NCBI GenBank assembly: GCA_050949865.1
Contig: JBMNGN010000001.1
Coordinates: 1 to 64,000, forward strand
DNA: 64,000 nucleotides
Origin: JBMNGN01 sp050949865
Lineage (GTDB): Bacteria; Bacillota; Syntrophomonadia; Syntrophomonadales; Syntrophomonadaceae
Reading direction: 5' to 3'
Shown: positions 46,145 to 55,338 of the stretch, piece by piece
How positions within the stretch are numbered: position 1 is the first letter of the stretch
Layout of the letters: each line of letters opens with the position of its first letter
Translations under genes and position numbers: made by a program
Notes under the pieces: model-generated
What the model was told of the DNA's origin: nothing
What the model saw: only the letters and a program-made list of their open reading frames with translations
The model's database searches: none

Positions 46145-46515
46145 TACATATTGCCTCCGCGGCCGTGGAATCCAGGGTGAATGTCTTCCAGCGGATTTAG
46201 TTTTTCATCAATAAAGGCATTTATATTGTCATTAATTGAATCATTGGTCGTCTTGTATATTTTAATATTAGCGGCCCTTATTACTCCTGCAGCATTTTCT
46301 CCCAGGCGCGGAACAAGCAATGCCTGTACCTGACTATCCGCAATAGTTTGGCCTGCCTTTATGCCTGCTCCACCCTGGCTGTTTGCTGCGCTATTGTTTA
46401 AAAAGGCTTTTTCCTGAGACTCTGTATCATAAATCAGGAAATATGGTGCCCTTCCAAAAGATGGGCAAACACCCGCTTCCATGGAATCGCCGTTTACTGG
46501 TATAGCAATTTTCAT
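46144..46515 (-). CDS. NifX/NifB-type iron-molybdenum cofactor binding protein (paralog)
   Basis: The product has 123 residues from ATG 46515, which follows GGAGGT by eight bases. A TTG nine bases upstream is in frame but less likely. The start M-K-I-A-I-P-V-N-G-D and S-F-G-R-A-P-Y near residue 20 place it in the family, although the His-rich tail of the paralog at 43992 is missing (it ends H-P-G-F-H-G-R-G-G). It is first in the four-gene operon. Confidence 0.85.
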   Translation of the reverse strand: MKIAIPVNGDSMEAGVCPSFGRAPYFLIYDTESQEKAFLNNSAANSQGGAGIKAGQTIADSQVQALLVPRLGENAAGVIRAANIKIYKTTNDSINDNINAFIDEKLNPLEDIHPGFHGRGGNM

Positions 46516-46667
46516 TAACTTCAACCTCCACTTCCAGTTTACTCGTTTAACCCTATGCTTCGGGGTCTAATGAATTGTGAAATACTACAATTTTAGCGGT
46601 ATATCACCAATCCCCGGCGGCATATCAACGAATAAAAAAATAATCTACCGCCATCCATAACAACAGA

Positions 46668-46694
46668 AAGCAGCAAGGTTTCCTCCTGCTGCTT
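46668..46694 (-). terminator. Terminator after the DUF5320 gene
   Basis: An 8-bp stem AAGCAGCA/TGCTGCTT with a loop of about 11 bases lies just past the stop. T-rich sequence follows on the minus strand. Confidence 0.55.
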
Positions 46695-46706
46695 CTGATG
46701 CTTATA

Positions 46707-47015
46707 TCACTCCCATAGACTTTCCAACTGCTTATCAATAGCTTTGATCATATTACTTAAGTATTCCTTTTGAGCTTGCAGGTCTTCTTTCGAATTTAAT
46801 TGGTTATAGTTAAAATTCGGATTATATGCTCCAAACCCAAACCTTCTTCCCAATCCAAATCCGAAGCCTCTCCCGAAGCATCTTCCAAAACCTCTTCCAA
46901 ACCCCCTTCCAAACCAACCACCATACATAGGGGCATTAACTCCCGTGCAAACACCAAGCCCTCTTCCTGTCATTGGTCCTTGTCCCAACGGACCGCTTCC
47001 ATCTCTTCCTGGCAT
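46707..47015 (-). CDS. DUF5320 glycine/arginine/phenylalanine-rich protein
   Basis: The product has 102 residues from ATG 47015, behind GGAGGTG. It opens with M-P-G-R-D-G-S-G-P-L-G-Q-G-P, the family mark. Repeats of G-R-G-F-G-R then follow (residues 33-60), and the C-terminus is a coiled-coil-like helix. DUF5320 genes commonly sit beside NifX- and MinD-like genes in anaerobes, as here. Function unknown. Confidence 0.85.
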   Translation of the reverse strand: MPGRDGSGPLGQGPMTGRGLGVCTGVNAPMYGGWFGRGFGRGFGRCFGRGFGFGLGRRFGFGAYNPNFNYNQLNSKEDLQAQKEYLSNMIKAIDKQLESLWE

Positions 47016-47301
47016 AATGTTCACCTCCAGAATAGTTTATGGCATATGTCATTAATATAATAGTATAAAACTTTATTGTCATATGTCAATTATTTATTGT
47101 GCTTCTTTTAGTTATAAACTTAAATACAAATGCTACTATCTATTTATTGAAGGTTTAGATGAGTACGATACAGTTTTTAACATTTATGGCTTAACACAAT
47201 GATTCCGTTGTAATAGACTAATGTAGGAGAAGGGATATAAATGAAGCTATCCGTGAACAACACTTGAGCCAAGTGTAAGCAGGGTATTACGGGGGTATTT
47301 T

Positions 47302-47727
47302 ATGAGAAAACAAATATTGGTCGAGTACTTAACTTTTTTTATTCTCGGTATGTTAATTTTAAATGTAATGGTTTATTACTATATGGAATCTATTAGAGCA
47401 ATAAATGATATGAACCATGATAAATACCAGATTTCTTTTTTGGCATATAGTCTTTTGGCGGTAGCATTGGGTATTTTAATTGAATGGCAAAAACTCAAGA
47501 TTATTTTTATTAAAAAACCATCTGTTAACTGGCTTCTGTTGCCTTCACTTTTTTTATTAATAGCTTCATTGATCCCTATGACTTTTTATGTTAATTTCTT
47601 TGGATTAGGTGATCCTTGGGGTTTTCATGCTTTACGCTGGATAATTAGTCCTTTGCGGGATACTGTTATTACTCACATATCTATTAATATATTATCTGGT
47701 ATTTTACTGGTTCGTTCCTTAACTTGA
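47302..47727 (+). CDS. Small four-helix membrane protein, unrecognised
   Basis: The product has 141 residues with four hydrophobic segments (about residues 7-28, 45-60, 75-95 and 115-138). The ATG follows a GGGGG-like site. I do not recognise the family and nothing nearby suggests a role. It is transcribed alone on the plus strand. Confidence 0.65.
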   Translation: MRKQILVEYLTFFILGMLILNVMVYYYMESIRAINDMNHDKYQISFLAYSLLAVALGILIEWQKLKIIFIKKPSVNWLLLPSLFLLIASLIPMTFYVNFFGLGDPWGFHALRWIISPLRDTVITHISINILSGILLVRSLT

Positions 47728-47950
47728 ATATTTCCCCTATTATGATGTCCCAAAAGTTGACGTCAATACCGACCAGGATATCTCCCACATGGGGGAAGGG
47801 AGAATTAACTCAACTCTCCCTAAACCACTAAGCTTCACCATATGGCCGTCAAAAACTATATTATCATGATATTTCTTGTTTATATTCTTAATTCACACCC
47901 CTATAATTACTAGACTGGATGTTAACCCGTCAATTAATATTCTGAATAAT

Positions 47951-49579
47951 TTAGCGGGTAATCCTGGTTCCTCTTCTTATCTGGGATGATTGAGTAATAA
48001 TTCCTGGAGAACCGGAAGAGGTTGAAAAATTGCTGGTGCCTATTATTCTCCCCGAAGGTAATGAAGGGCTATATGAGCTACCTTGGCCAACCGGCGAAAC
48101 AGCTCTAGGCCGGATGTTTCGGGCCCTAGTTACTGAAGCAGATGCCGATATGGTACCTCCTGCCCGACTGATATCGCTGAATGAGGAGCTTGGGCTGGCC
48201 AGTCTTGGTTTAGGGGCAGTTTTGCCGGAAGGTTTAATTCCTTTCCAGTCTTTCCTAAAGTCTTCCTTCTCGTTCCATATCTCCCCGTTTATTATCATTT
48301 GCCGGATAGGAGCCAGTTGTTCGGAATAATGGGCATACAAATCCAGCTTTCCCAGATTAGCCCAGATCTTCTCGGAGAATATCTCTTGAAAAAACTCGTG
48401 GTTACCTTCGTAAAATGCCCTCTGAGCTTCAGGAGAGGCGAGGTGGTTTTCAGATAAATAATAGTACCTGCTGGCTACAATCTTGGCTAAACATAATACT
48501 GCGGTTGTAATTTCCTGAGATACTAACCAGCTTCCCGGGGTTCTGTATTCAAACCCGCCGTGCTCCTTATTCCTGTAATCACCCAAGTAGCCGTATTTTT
48601 TGCGCCTTTTGGCTGCAGTAGATGGTTCTTCTATGAGTGAGACAATTAGCCCGATGTAGTTGTCTAAGGCCCTTAAAATCCAAGCATTAATTTTTACTCC
48701 GCTGAAATGAATGTGGCCTCCTATTGAGTAACCGCTTACAGGCTGGCTGCCGCCCAACCATTTGACGTTTTTATAGGGTGCCAGGTGATTGGCATTTACA
48801 AGGCATTCTCTAATGGTTTCAGACAACTCAATTGGCGAATAGCTGGGTCTGGGCCTTAGCTCGGCTACCGGCCTTGCTTGCCGGTTAGGCATTCTAATGT
48901 TATCACATCCTACAGAGCCGTCGCGGGGAAAAAAATCAGAGGCGGAAACGATTCGGCCACTCTTCTTGTTGATCATCATAAATTCCGGATCAGCACCAAG
49001 TTTAATCTCTTTTCCTGCCATATTCTCTTCTACATCGAAAATATTTTTTATCTTTTTAAACATGGCGCTGAAGTCCTTAGCTCGTACCACTGGTGATGGC
49101 TCAATCATTAGTACCTTATACCTTCTTTTAGCTGTATATACTACAGTCACTAACCCAAAGTCCAATCCTACCAAATGGACTGACCTTTTAGCCATTTCAA
49201 CCACCTTGCTGTTTTCGTTCTCTCTGATATACTTGGCGCTATTGGACCTAGAACTTACCATTTTGATCGATACTATTGATTGGTCACATATCAAGACGTC
49301 ATAGGATTTAATTATTGACTCTTCATTAAGGTTTCCACAGGCTATTCCGTTAATTTTAAGTATTTCAGAAATGCGTTCATGGTTAATACAGTTCATTATC
49401 CCTTGGATAGTATTAAGGGTATTAGTTACTTTTGATAGGGGATCAATGATTTCAATTTTAAAATAACTTATGCCCTGAACATCTACTTCCTGAAATTCAA
49501 CCTCCTGCCATTCTTTTCTAGCTCGACTCAAGAGTGTTTCCCCGGTATCGTTTGAGGAGTACATAATATTTAAATTCAC
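47951..49579 (-). CDS. Putative amidoligase (phiEco32-like COOH-NH2 ligase type 2)
   Basis: The product has 542 residues. Residues 190-430 show the amidoligase pattern: L-G-A-D-P-E-F-M near 195, R-P-x-A-E-L-R-P-R-P near 240, and G-G-H-I-H-F-S-G near 283. The first 160 residues are unrecognised. The last 110 are Ser/Pro-rich and probably disordered. Enzymes of this family link an amine to a carboxyl group on peptides. The gene overlaps a YheC/YheD ATP-grasp gene by one base, so the two are probably used together, perhaps to modify a spore-coat peptide or protein. That is inference. Confidence 0.82.
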   Translation of the reverse strand: MNLNIMYSSNDTGETLLSRARKEWQEVEFQEVDVQGISYFKIEIIDPLSKVTNTLNTIQGIMNCINHERISEILKINGIACGNLNEESIIKSYDVLICDQSIVSIKMVSSRSNSAKYIRENENSKVVEMAKRSVHLVGLDFGLVTVVYTAKRRYKVLMIEPSPVVRAKDFSAMFKKIKNIFDVEENMAGKEIKLGADPEFMMINKKSGRIVSASDFFPRDGSVGCDNIRMPNRQARPVAELRPRPSYSPIELSETIRECLVNANHLAPYKNVKWLGGSQPVSGYSIGGHIHFSGVKINAWILRALDNYIGLIVSLIEEPSTAAKRRKKYGYLGDYRNKEHGGFEYRTPGSWLVSQEITTAVLCLAKIVASRYYYLSENHLASPEAQRAFYEGNHEFFQEIFSEKIWANLGKLDLYAHYSEQLAPIRQMIINGEIWNEKEDFRKDWKGIKPSGKTAPKPRLASPSSSFSDISRAGGTISASASVTRARNIRPRAVSPVGQGSSYSPSLPSGRIIGTSNFSTSSGSPGIITQSSQIRRGTRITR

Positions 49580-50919
49580 TAATTATCATCCCTCTTATAC
49601 TTTTTCTGCCCGATATAAATAAAGTAGTCTACTAAGTATTCAAGATGCTGCTTGCGGATATGATCTTCGTCAAAGCTGGCCGGTTTTGAATTGACTTCAA
49701 GGATGAAAAGTTTTTCGTTAGAGTCCATTCCAATATCCATACTAAGAATTCCGAGATTAATTTTAAGCTCCTTTTCAAGTATCCGAGGAATAATAAGGCA
49801 TATTTCCCTCATTTGGGATTCGAATACATCTTTTATTCGTTGATAATCATTTTTGCTTATGACCTGCTCCAGCGAGGCCATAGACCCTCCGTTGGGAATA
49901 TGTGTAACAAACCGGTTTTTCCCAGCAATTCGAACTCCGCAGCCAGTAAAAACCCATTTCCCTTCCCCATTTTTTTGAACCTGGGTTCTGAAATCATAAA
50001 CCCTCTCTTTATATCTCGGAAGATCAATTGCCTGTTGTATCAGGTAACGAACTTCGTTCACATGCAGTTTTTTTAATTCCTGGTACAGCTTAGGAAGGGA
50101 GTTGCACCTCACCCATTTGAGACTATCGAAGCGGGCATAGGCGAATGTATCATGGTTAATAGACTTAACCATTACAATCCCCTCCCCTTTGCTGCCATGC
50201 AATGGCTTAAGAAATACTTCCCGGTGCTTCTTAAGCATATTGCGAAGATTTTCCCTGCTGTATTTAGCTGATTCCGGTACCATGCTTATAGCTTCGGGAT
50301 ATTTGCTTATAGCTTCGTATACTTCCCATTTATTTAGAAAACGGGAATTAAAAACATACATATCAGGATTGCGGTGGAATGAAGATAGAATTCTTTTCAC
50401 AATAGCTTGAGATTCGGTGTTTCTAGAAAGGATTCGGTTATACACAATATCCGGGTATGGAAATAAGGCAGTTGTCCATTTTTTTTTATCGTCCAAGTAA
50501 TAACCTTTAATTACCTGATTTCGCTCATTAACTCCATAAGGACTAAAATAGTACACTAAAACACCACGTTCCAGGGCATAGCTGGACATTTCTTTAAACA
50601 TTCTAGCCTTTTTGCCGCCAGGATAACTATACCTGTTACCGAGTGCGTTGGCGATAGTTAGAATACCTACTATTGGTCCAATACCCAAACAGTCCTGTTC
50701 TAAATAACCCTTGTAGGAATTCTGCGGAATTAAGAGTTCTCTGGCTGCCGGGCTGTTAGTACATATGAAGCCAGGCTTTAAAGAAAATTGACGGGGTTGC
50801 ATTACTGTGGCCATTGTACTTCTACTGCCGGCTCTAAGCTTTATTTTTGATGATTTAATCTGACTCATAAGACTGGAATTAATATATACTCCAGGTTTAT
50901 TGCTCATATTCTTTTGCAT
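49579..50919 (-). CDS. YheC/YheD-family ATP-grasp protein
   Basis: The product has 446 residues from ATG 50919 behind AAAAGGAGT. The frame runs further to 51096 but through a terminator hairpin, so that part is not coding. The YheC/D family signature is seen in G-P-I-V-G-I-L (near residue 85), F-N-S-R-F-L-N-K-W near 200, K-P-L-H-G-S-K-G-E-G near 238 and the metal-binding I-L-E-V-N-S-K-P-A near 415. These proteins are linked to endospore coats in Bacillus. The reaction is unknown but should join a carboxylate to an amine using ATP. It is coupled with the amidoligase. Confidence 0.88.
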   Translation of the reverse strand: MQKNMSNKPGVYINSSLMSQIKSSKIKLRAGSRSTMATVMQPRQFSLKPGFICTNSPAARELLIPQNSYKGYLEQDCLGIGPIVGILTIANALGNRYSYPGGKKARMFKEMSSYALERGVLVYYFSPYGVNERNQVIKGYYLDDKKKWTTALFPYPDIVYNRILSRNTESQAIVKRILSSFHRNPDMYVFNSRFLNKWEVYEAISKYPEAISMVPESAKYSRENLRNMLKKHREVFLKPLHGSKGEGIVMVKSINHDTFAYARFDSLKWVRCNSLPKLYQELKKLHVNEVRYLIQQAIDLPRYKERVYDFRTQVQKNGEGKWVFTGCGVRIAGKNRFVTHIPNGGSMASLEQVISKNDYQRIKDVFESQMREICLIIPRILEKELKINLGILSMDIGMDSNEKLFILEVNSKPASFDEDHIRKQHLEYLVDYFIYIGQKKYKRDDN

Positions 50920-50998
50920 TGTAGTACTCCTTTTGATAGTCTTAATTGCATAATATGAGTTATTAAAAAAGTAGGTGCAGGATGCCCGTAAATAAAAA

Positions 50999-51019
50999 AA
51001 ACCGGAGTGTTTCCGGTTT
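50999..51019 (-). terminator. Terminator after trkA
   Basis: An 8-bp stem (50999-51006 with 51012-51019) is followed on the minus strand by eight T. It ends the trkA transcript and separates it from the YheC/D-amidoligase pair. Confidence 0.85.
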
Positions 51020-51061
51020 GTATAAATAACTATTGGCTTTTTATTCGACTTCTTGGCTCTT

Positions 51062-52417
51062 CTATCGTTGGCCTTCGGAGGCAAACAACTTTTCAATTAT
51101 TCGAATACTTTTAGATATGGTAAACACCATTAAGCGATCGTACGTTTTTATCTCGCTTAATCCTTCAGGTACGATAACCTGGTCATTTCTCACTATTGCA
51201 CCAATAATTGAACCATTGGGAAAATCAATATTCTTTAACTGCTTCCCCACCGCAATTGAACCAGGCTGGGCGATAAGTTCTATCATCTCGGCCCTTTCTT
51301 CACCGAGTACTGTTACTGATAATATACTTCCTTTGCGGATATACCTTAAGATAGCACCGGCGCTCAATACCCGCGGGCTCAAAACCACATCTATACCAAC
51401 TTGTTCTATAAGGGGCACGATATCTGACCTCTTTATCTTGCATACGGTTTTAGTAACTCCCAAGTTTTTAGCAATTAGTGATGACAAAAGGTTTAGTTTG
51501 TCATCATCGGTAACGGCAACAAAAAGGTCGGATTGGCCAATATTTTCTGCTTGAAGCAGTTCTAAATCACTGCCATCGCCTTGAATTATCAGAGCATTCT
51601 TTAACTTGCCTGATACCTCCCTGGCCCTTTTGGGGTTCTTTTCAATTAGTTTAACCCTGACAGGCAGCTTGGATTCTTCTATCATATTCACCAGGTAATA
51701 GCCAGTACGTCCTGCACCCAATATAGTAATTTGTTGTGCTTTTTTCCGTTTAATACCTATTAATTCCAGGATTGACGATATATTATTGGCATTAGCCATA
51801 ATATACACACGATCACCAGGCAGCAATTCGTCTTCCCCACCTGGTACTATGGTTCTTCTTTCTCTTAATATCGCAACTATGACATAAAGTGAGGTATCTA
51901 ATGTTTTTATTTTCTTTCCCGCCAGCTTGGAAGTCTTATCAATTGGCAATTCAATCAGCTCAACTCGGCCGTCGGCAAAGAAATCAATGTTGTTGGCTTC
52001 GGGATTTTTGACTATTTTAAAAATCTCCTTAGCCGTAACTCTTTCAGGATTGATAATTAAATCGATTCCAAACATCTCTTCGGGCGAATAATGAGGAGCC
52101 GACTCTACATATTGAGGGTTTCTTACCCTAGCAACTGTAGTTTTTACCCCAAACTTTTTTGCCATATGACAGGCTATCATATTTAATTCATCTTCTTCAG
52201 TTACGGCAACGACCATATCTGCGGTTTTCAGCCCGGCCGCTTCCAGGGTTACCCATGAAGCTCCATTACCGTGAAGAACCTTTACATCCAGTTGTTCTCG
52301 AATAATTTCGACCCGGTCCTCATTATGCTCGATTACAACCACATCATGGTTTTCGGCTGATAACATCTGAGCTATACTATAGCCAATTTTTCCCGCGCCT
52401 ATGATAATTGTTTTCAT
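51062..52417 (-). CDS. trkA: Trk potassium uptake system NAD-binding protein
   Basis: The product has 451 residues made of two RCK units, each with an N domain (Rossmann; I-I-I-G-A-G-K-I-G near residue 4, I-L-G-A-G-R-T-G near 233) and a C domain. Conserved acidic residues end the second strand (V-I-E-H-N). It controls a TrkH/KtrB-type potassium channel, which is not in the window. It lies 10 bases after the YchF-like gene. Confidence 0.93.
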   Translation of the reverse strand: MKTIIIGAGKIGYSIAQMLSAENHDVVVIEHNEDRVEIIREQLDVKVLHGNGASWVTLEAAGLKTADMVVAVTEEDELNMIACHMAKKFGVKTTVARVRNPQYVESAPHYSPEEMFGIDLIINPERVTAKEIFKIVKNPEANNIDFFADGRVELIELPIDKTSKLAGKKIKTLDTSLYVIVAILRERRTIVPGGEDELLPGDRVYIMANANNISSILELIGIKRKKAQQITILGAGRTGYYLVNMIEESKLPVRVKLIEKNPKRAREVSGKLKNALIIQGDGSDLELLQAENIGQSDLFVAVTDDDKLNLLSSLIAKNLGVTKTVCKIKRSDIVPLIEQVGIDVVLSPRVLSAGAILRYIRKGSILSVTVLGEERAEMIELIAQPGSIAVGKQLKNIDFPNGSIIGAIVRNDQVIVPEGLSEIKTYDRLMVFTISKSIRIIEKLFASEGQR

Positions 52418-52427
52418 CGGTTACCAC

Positions 52428-53489
52428 CTATACATTAAATCTGAAGTGAACAACATCTCCATCTTTAACCTGGTATTCCTTTCCTTCCAATCTAAAACGT
52501 CCTTTTTCCTTTACCATTGGTATGCTTCCCATCTCTATAAGATCTTTGCTATCCATTACTTCAGCCCTAATAAAACCTCTCTCTATATCGGAATGTATTT
52601 TCCCGGCAGCTTTTTTGGCGATTGTTCCTTCAGGAATAGTCCAGGCTTTAACTTCATCTTCCCCAACGGTAAAAAAAGATATTAATCCAAGTCTTTTGTA
52701 CATACTGCGGGATATTTTAACCACTCCGGGTTCGCTTATACCGCATTCCTCCATAAAAATGGCCTTTTCGCCATCATTGAGTTCGGCAATTTCTTTTTCA
52801 ATATTGGCGGATAGCTCTATCAAGGGCATATTAAATTGGTATGCCGCATCCATTAAATCTGCTCGCTGGGGATATTCTCCATCCAATAATCTATCTTCGG
52901 AGAGATTTACACATAATAAAGCCGGTTTAGTAGTCAAAAACTGGTAGGAAGACAGCATCTCAGTCTCTTCTGGCTCAAGTTCCAGCGATGACAGCGGTTT
53001 CTCTTCTTCTAAACAAATTTTTAGTTTTTCCAAGAGCAGGATTTCCCTTGCCTTTCCATCCTTTTTTTTGCCTGCGTGGATCCGCTCCAGGCGTTTTTCT
53101 ACCAACCCCAGGTCGGCCAGCAATAGCTCATATTTAATAACCTCAATATCATTAACCGGGTTAATAGTCTCATCTTCTGCCGATAATGGATCTTGGAATC
53201 CTCTGACAACCATTAGTAATGCATCAGCTTGTCTGACTGCCTCCAGGAACCCACCCGATGATTTTTCCGCCCCAGGAATTAATCCGGGAATATCAACGAT
53301 TTCCAACTGGGCATATGTGGTTTTCCGGGGCTTGAACAGCCGGGAAAGATGATCCACTCGCTCATCTGGAATCCTTACCATGCCGATATGGGGTTTCCCC
53401 GGCGGGTAGTTTTTTTCATGGGTTTCGGTAAGCAATTCAAAAATAGTAGTCTTACCAACCCTGGATAAACCTATAATTCCTAGCAGCAT
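52428..53489 (-). CDS. YchF-like (Obg/DRG superfamily) nucleotide-binding protein
   Basis: The product has 353 residues from ATG 53489. The P-loop reads G-L-S-R-V-G-K-T-T at residues 6-14 and the G3 motif V-D-I-P-G-L lies near 65. A C-terminal TGS-like domain (F-F-T-V-G-E-D-E-V to V-H-F-R-F-N-V) matches the YchF end. YchF proteins prefer ATP and act near the ribosome. This one is divergent from the standard form. The downstream trkA gene is probably on the same transcript. Confidence 0.85.
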   Translation of the reverse strand: MLLGIIGLSRVGKTTIFELLTETHEKNYPPGKPHIGMVRIPDERVDHLSRLFKPRKTTYAQLEIVDIPGLIPGAEKSSGGFLEAVRQADALLMVVRGFQDPLSAEDETINPVNDIEVIKYELLLADLGLVEKRLERIHAGKKKDGKAREILLLEKLKICLEEEKPLSSLELEPEETEMLSSYQFLTTKPALLCVNLSEDRLLDGEYPQRADLMDAAYQFNMPLIELSANIEKEIAELNDGEKAIFMEECGISEPGVVKISRSMYKRLGLISFFTVGEDEVKAWTIPEGTIAKKAAGKIHSDIERGFIRAEVMDSKDLIEMGSIPMVKEKGRFRLEGKEYQVKDGDVVHFRFNV

Positions 53490-53540
53490 TTTAGTATACA
53501 ACCCTTTCAATATTTAGATTAATGTATATTAGTTTAGAGT

Positions 53541-54368
53541 TTAAAGACTGATTTCAGAAAACGAAAGTATAAAGAATATTCCGGTTACTGCAATACTGAT
53601 TAACATGAGAAAATATCCGCCCTGGGTACTGAAATGATATAATCGCCCGGCCTGCGCCAGGTTAAAGAAGAATAACGCAACTGCCAAGACCAAAAACAGT
53701 ACAACTAAACGGGAGGCACCAGAGCCTGGAAAGAACGCTCCCAGGTATAACGCATAGGCTGCCAGAAAAAACATATTAATCTTAAACAGCAATTGATAGA
53801 ATCCATCGTGATGAATGCTCTTACCTTTTACTTCTTCACTCATAATGTTCATATCTACTATTTCTACAGTTTTATTATTCTTATAGGCCAGAATCTCTGT
53901 CAAATGGTAATCATCCGGAGTAATGCCATAAAAGCTCCTCTCGGTTTTAATATATACAAAACCGTTCTCGGGGCGGGTAGCAAACATTTTAGCCATTCCC
54001 AGACCTTTTACTACATACATGCCTGCCATGTAACCTGGCCAACTGACTCCCAAAATGGGGGCAAAGTTACTGCTGCCTTTTACCTCAATCACCTCAGTAA
54101 TATCCCTGAGCGGAATGTGTATTTTCCTAATCCCCCAATTAATAATTAACTTGTCGTCCTGCAGCTCGTAGCTAAGATTAAACGCCCCCAGTAATAATAC
54201 TATGTATAAACCCAGGAAAATGTATCCAGGAAAGTATAGCAGAAATTTCAAAACCGATTCATCTTCACCCAATGAATAGCCAATACCCCAAAAGCACAAT
54301 CCGAAAACGAGTAGGCCTAGAACCGTTCCAAAAAAAGCACCATTTGATCTCCTGGGAACATATTTCAT
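53541..54368 (-). CDS. Membrane protein with bacterial PH-like domain
   Basis: The product has 275 residues from ATG 54368 behind GGAGGA. Two transmembrane segments lie near residues 10-30 and 40-62. A beta-rich domain of about 90 residues follows (L-S-Y-E-L, then I-P-L-R-D-I-T-E-V near 92), like bacterial PH domains. Two or three more hydrophobic segments end the protein. Function unknown. It lies in line with its neighbours on the minus strand. Confidence 0.65.
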   Translation of the reverse strand: MKYVPRRSNGAFFGTVLGLLVFGLCFWGIGYSLGEDESVLKFLLYFPGYIFLGLYIVLLLGAFNLSYELQDDKLIINWGIRKIHIPLRDITEVIEVKGSSNFAPILGVSWPGYMAGMYVVKGLGMAKMFATRPENGFVYIKTERSFYGITPDDYHLTEILAYKNNKTVEIVDMNIMSEEVKGKSIHHDGFYQLLFKINMFFLAAYALYLGAFFPGSGASRLVVLFLVLAVALFFFNLAQAGRLYHFSTQGGYFLMLISIAVTGIFFILSFSEISL

Positions 54369-54395
54369 ATTATCCTCCTCCATAATCTTTTTGCT

Positions 54396-55244
54396 CTATA
54401 TGTAATCATAAAAACCTTTGCCGGATTTTTTACCCAAATACCCGGCCCGGATCATATTGGAAAATATAATATGAGGCCTGAATCTTGAATCTTTATACTC
54501 GTTATATAGGGTTTGAAGCATATTATACAGACTATCTAGTCCGATAATGTCTGCCATTTCTAAGGGGCCATATTGCAATCCGGCTCCCAGTTTCATGGCC
54601 TTATCGATTTCCTGGACCCCGGCTATCCCTTCCCCCAGAACATTAATAGCTTCGTTTATGTAGGCTACCAGTATCCGGTTCACTACAAACCCGGGGCTGT
54701 CTCTTAGAACTACTATGCTGTTTTTATTAATCCGGTTGGCAAAATTCCTGGCTATTCTTATAGTCTCATCAGAAGTACCCAAACCTTTAATTAATTCAAC
54801 TATTTTAACTGAAGCTACCGGAAAAAAGAAATGCATACCGAGAACCTTATCAGGTCTTCGGGTTGTAAACGCTATCTCGGTAATAGAAAGAGTGGATGTA
54901 TTAGTTGCCAGGATGGTATTCTCCGGGCATAAATGGTCTAGCTCAGTAAAGATCTGTTTTTTTATAGCTATGTTTTCCACTATTGCTTCTATTACCAGAT
55001 CACTGTTGCGCACTTGGGCAAGATCTGTGGTGCCCTTTATGCGAGCCATGGTTGCTTCTTTCATTGCTTGACTAATCTGGTTATTGTTCACCATTTTATT
55101 TAGGCTCTGGCCTATGGCCTTAAGACCGTCATTAACCAGGGTTATTTGCAAATCCCGCAGTATTACTTCATATCCTGCAGCAGCTGCTACCTGGGCTATT
55201 CCGGCACCCATAAGTCCAGCTCCAAGTACGGCTATTTTCTTCAA
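54396..55244 (-). CDS. hbd: 3-hydroxyacyl-CoA (3-hydroxybutyryl-CoA) dehydrogenase
   Basis: This enzyme oxidises 3-hydroxyacyl-CoA with NAD, or works in reverse in butyrate formation. It has 282 residues, as usual. The Rossmann motif V-L-G-A-G-L-M-G-A-G lies at residues 5-14, and the catalytic H in G-M-H-F-F-F-P-V near 138. The Glu partner is in V-E-L-I-K-G near 150. The C-terminal helical domain is complete. Whether it acts in beta-oxidation or butyrate synthesis is not decided by the sequence. Confidence 0.92.
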   Translation of the reverse strand: MKKIAVLGAGLMGAGIAQVAAAAGYEVILRDLQITLVNDGLKAIGQSLNKMVNNNQISQAMKEATMARIKGTTDLAQVRNSDLVIEAIVENIAIKKQIFTELDHLCPENTILATNTSTLSITEIAFTTRRPDKVLGMHFFFPVASVKIVELIKGLGTSDETIRIARNFANRINKNSIVVLRDSPGFVVNRILVAYINEAINVLGEGIAGVQEIDKAMKLGAGLQYGPLEMADIIGLDSLYNMLQTLYNEYKDSRFRPHIIFSNMIRAGYLGKKSGKGFYDYI

Positions 55245-55281
55245 TCCCTCAAACTCCTTCCTTAAGGTTTCTAAAAAATAA

Positions 55282-55297
55282 GGTGGGCAAACCCACC
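55282..55297 (-). terminator. Terminator after htrA
   Basis: A 6-bp stem GGTGGG/CCCACC with a 4-base loop is followed on the minus strand by TTATTTTTTAG. It lies between htrA and hbd. Confidence 0.8.
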
Positions 55298-55338
55298 ATT
55301 ATTACGGAATATTACCCGCACCATAGTTCCTCAAGCAC

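Noticed and set aside
43992..46515. Nitrogen-fixation locus
   Set aside because: Only NifX/NifB-like domains are present. No nifHDK or other nif genes are seen.
47798..47820. Hairpin GGGAGA/TCTCCC after the small membrane protein
   Set aside because: The stem is only 6 bp, it lies about 70 bases past the stop, and no T run follows, so I do not call it a terminator.
50920..51096. N-terminal extension of the YheC/D gene
   Set aside because: It runs through a strong terminator, and a good ribosome site precedes the ATG at 50919.
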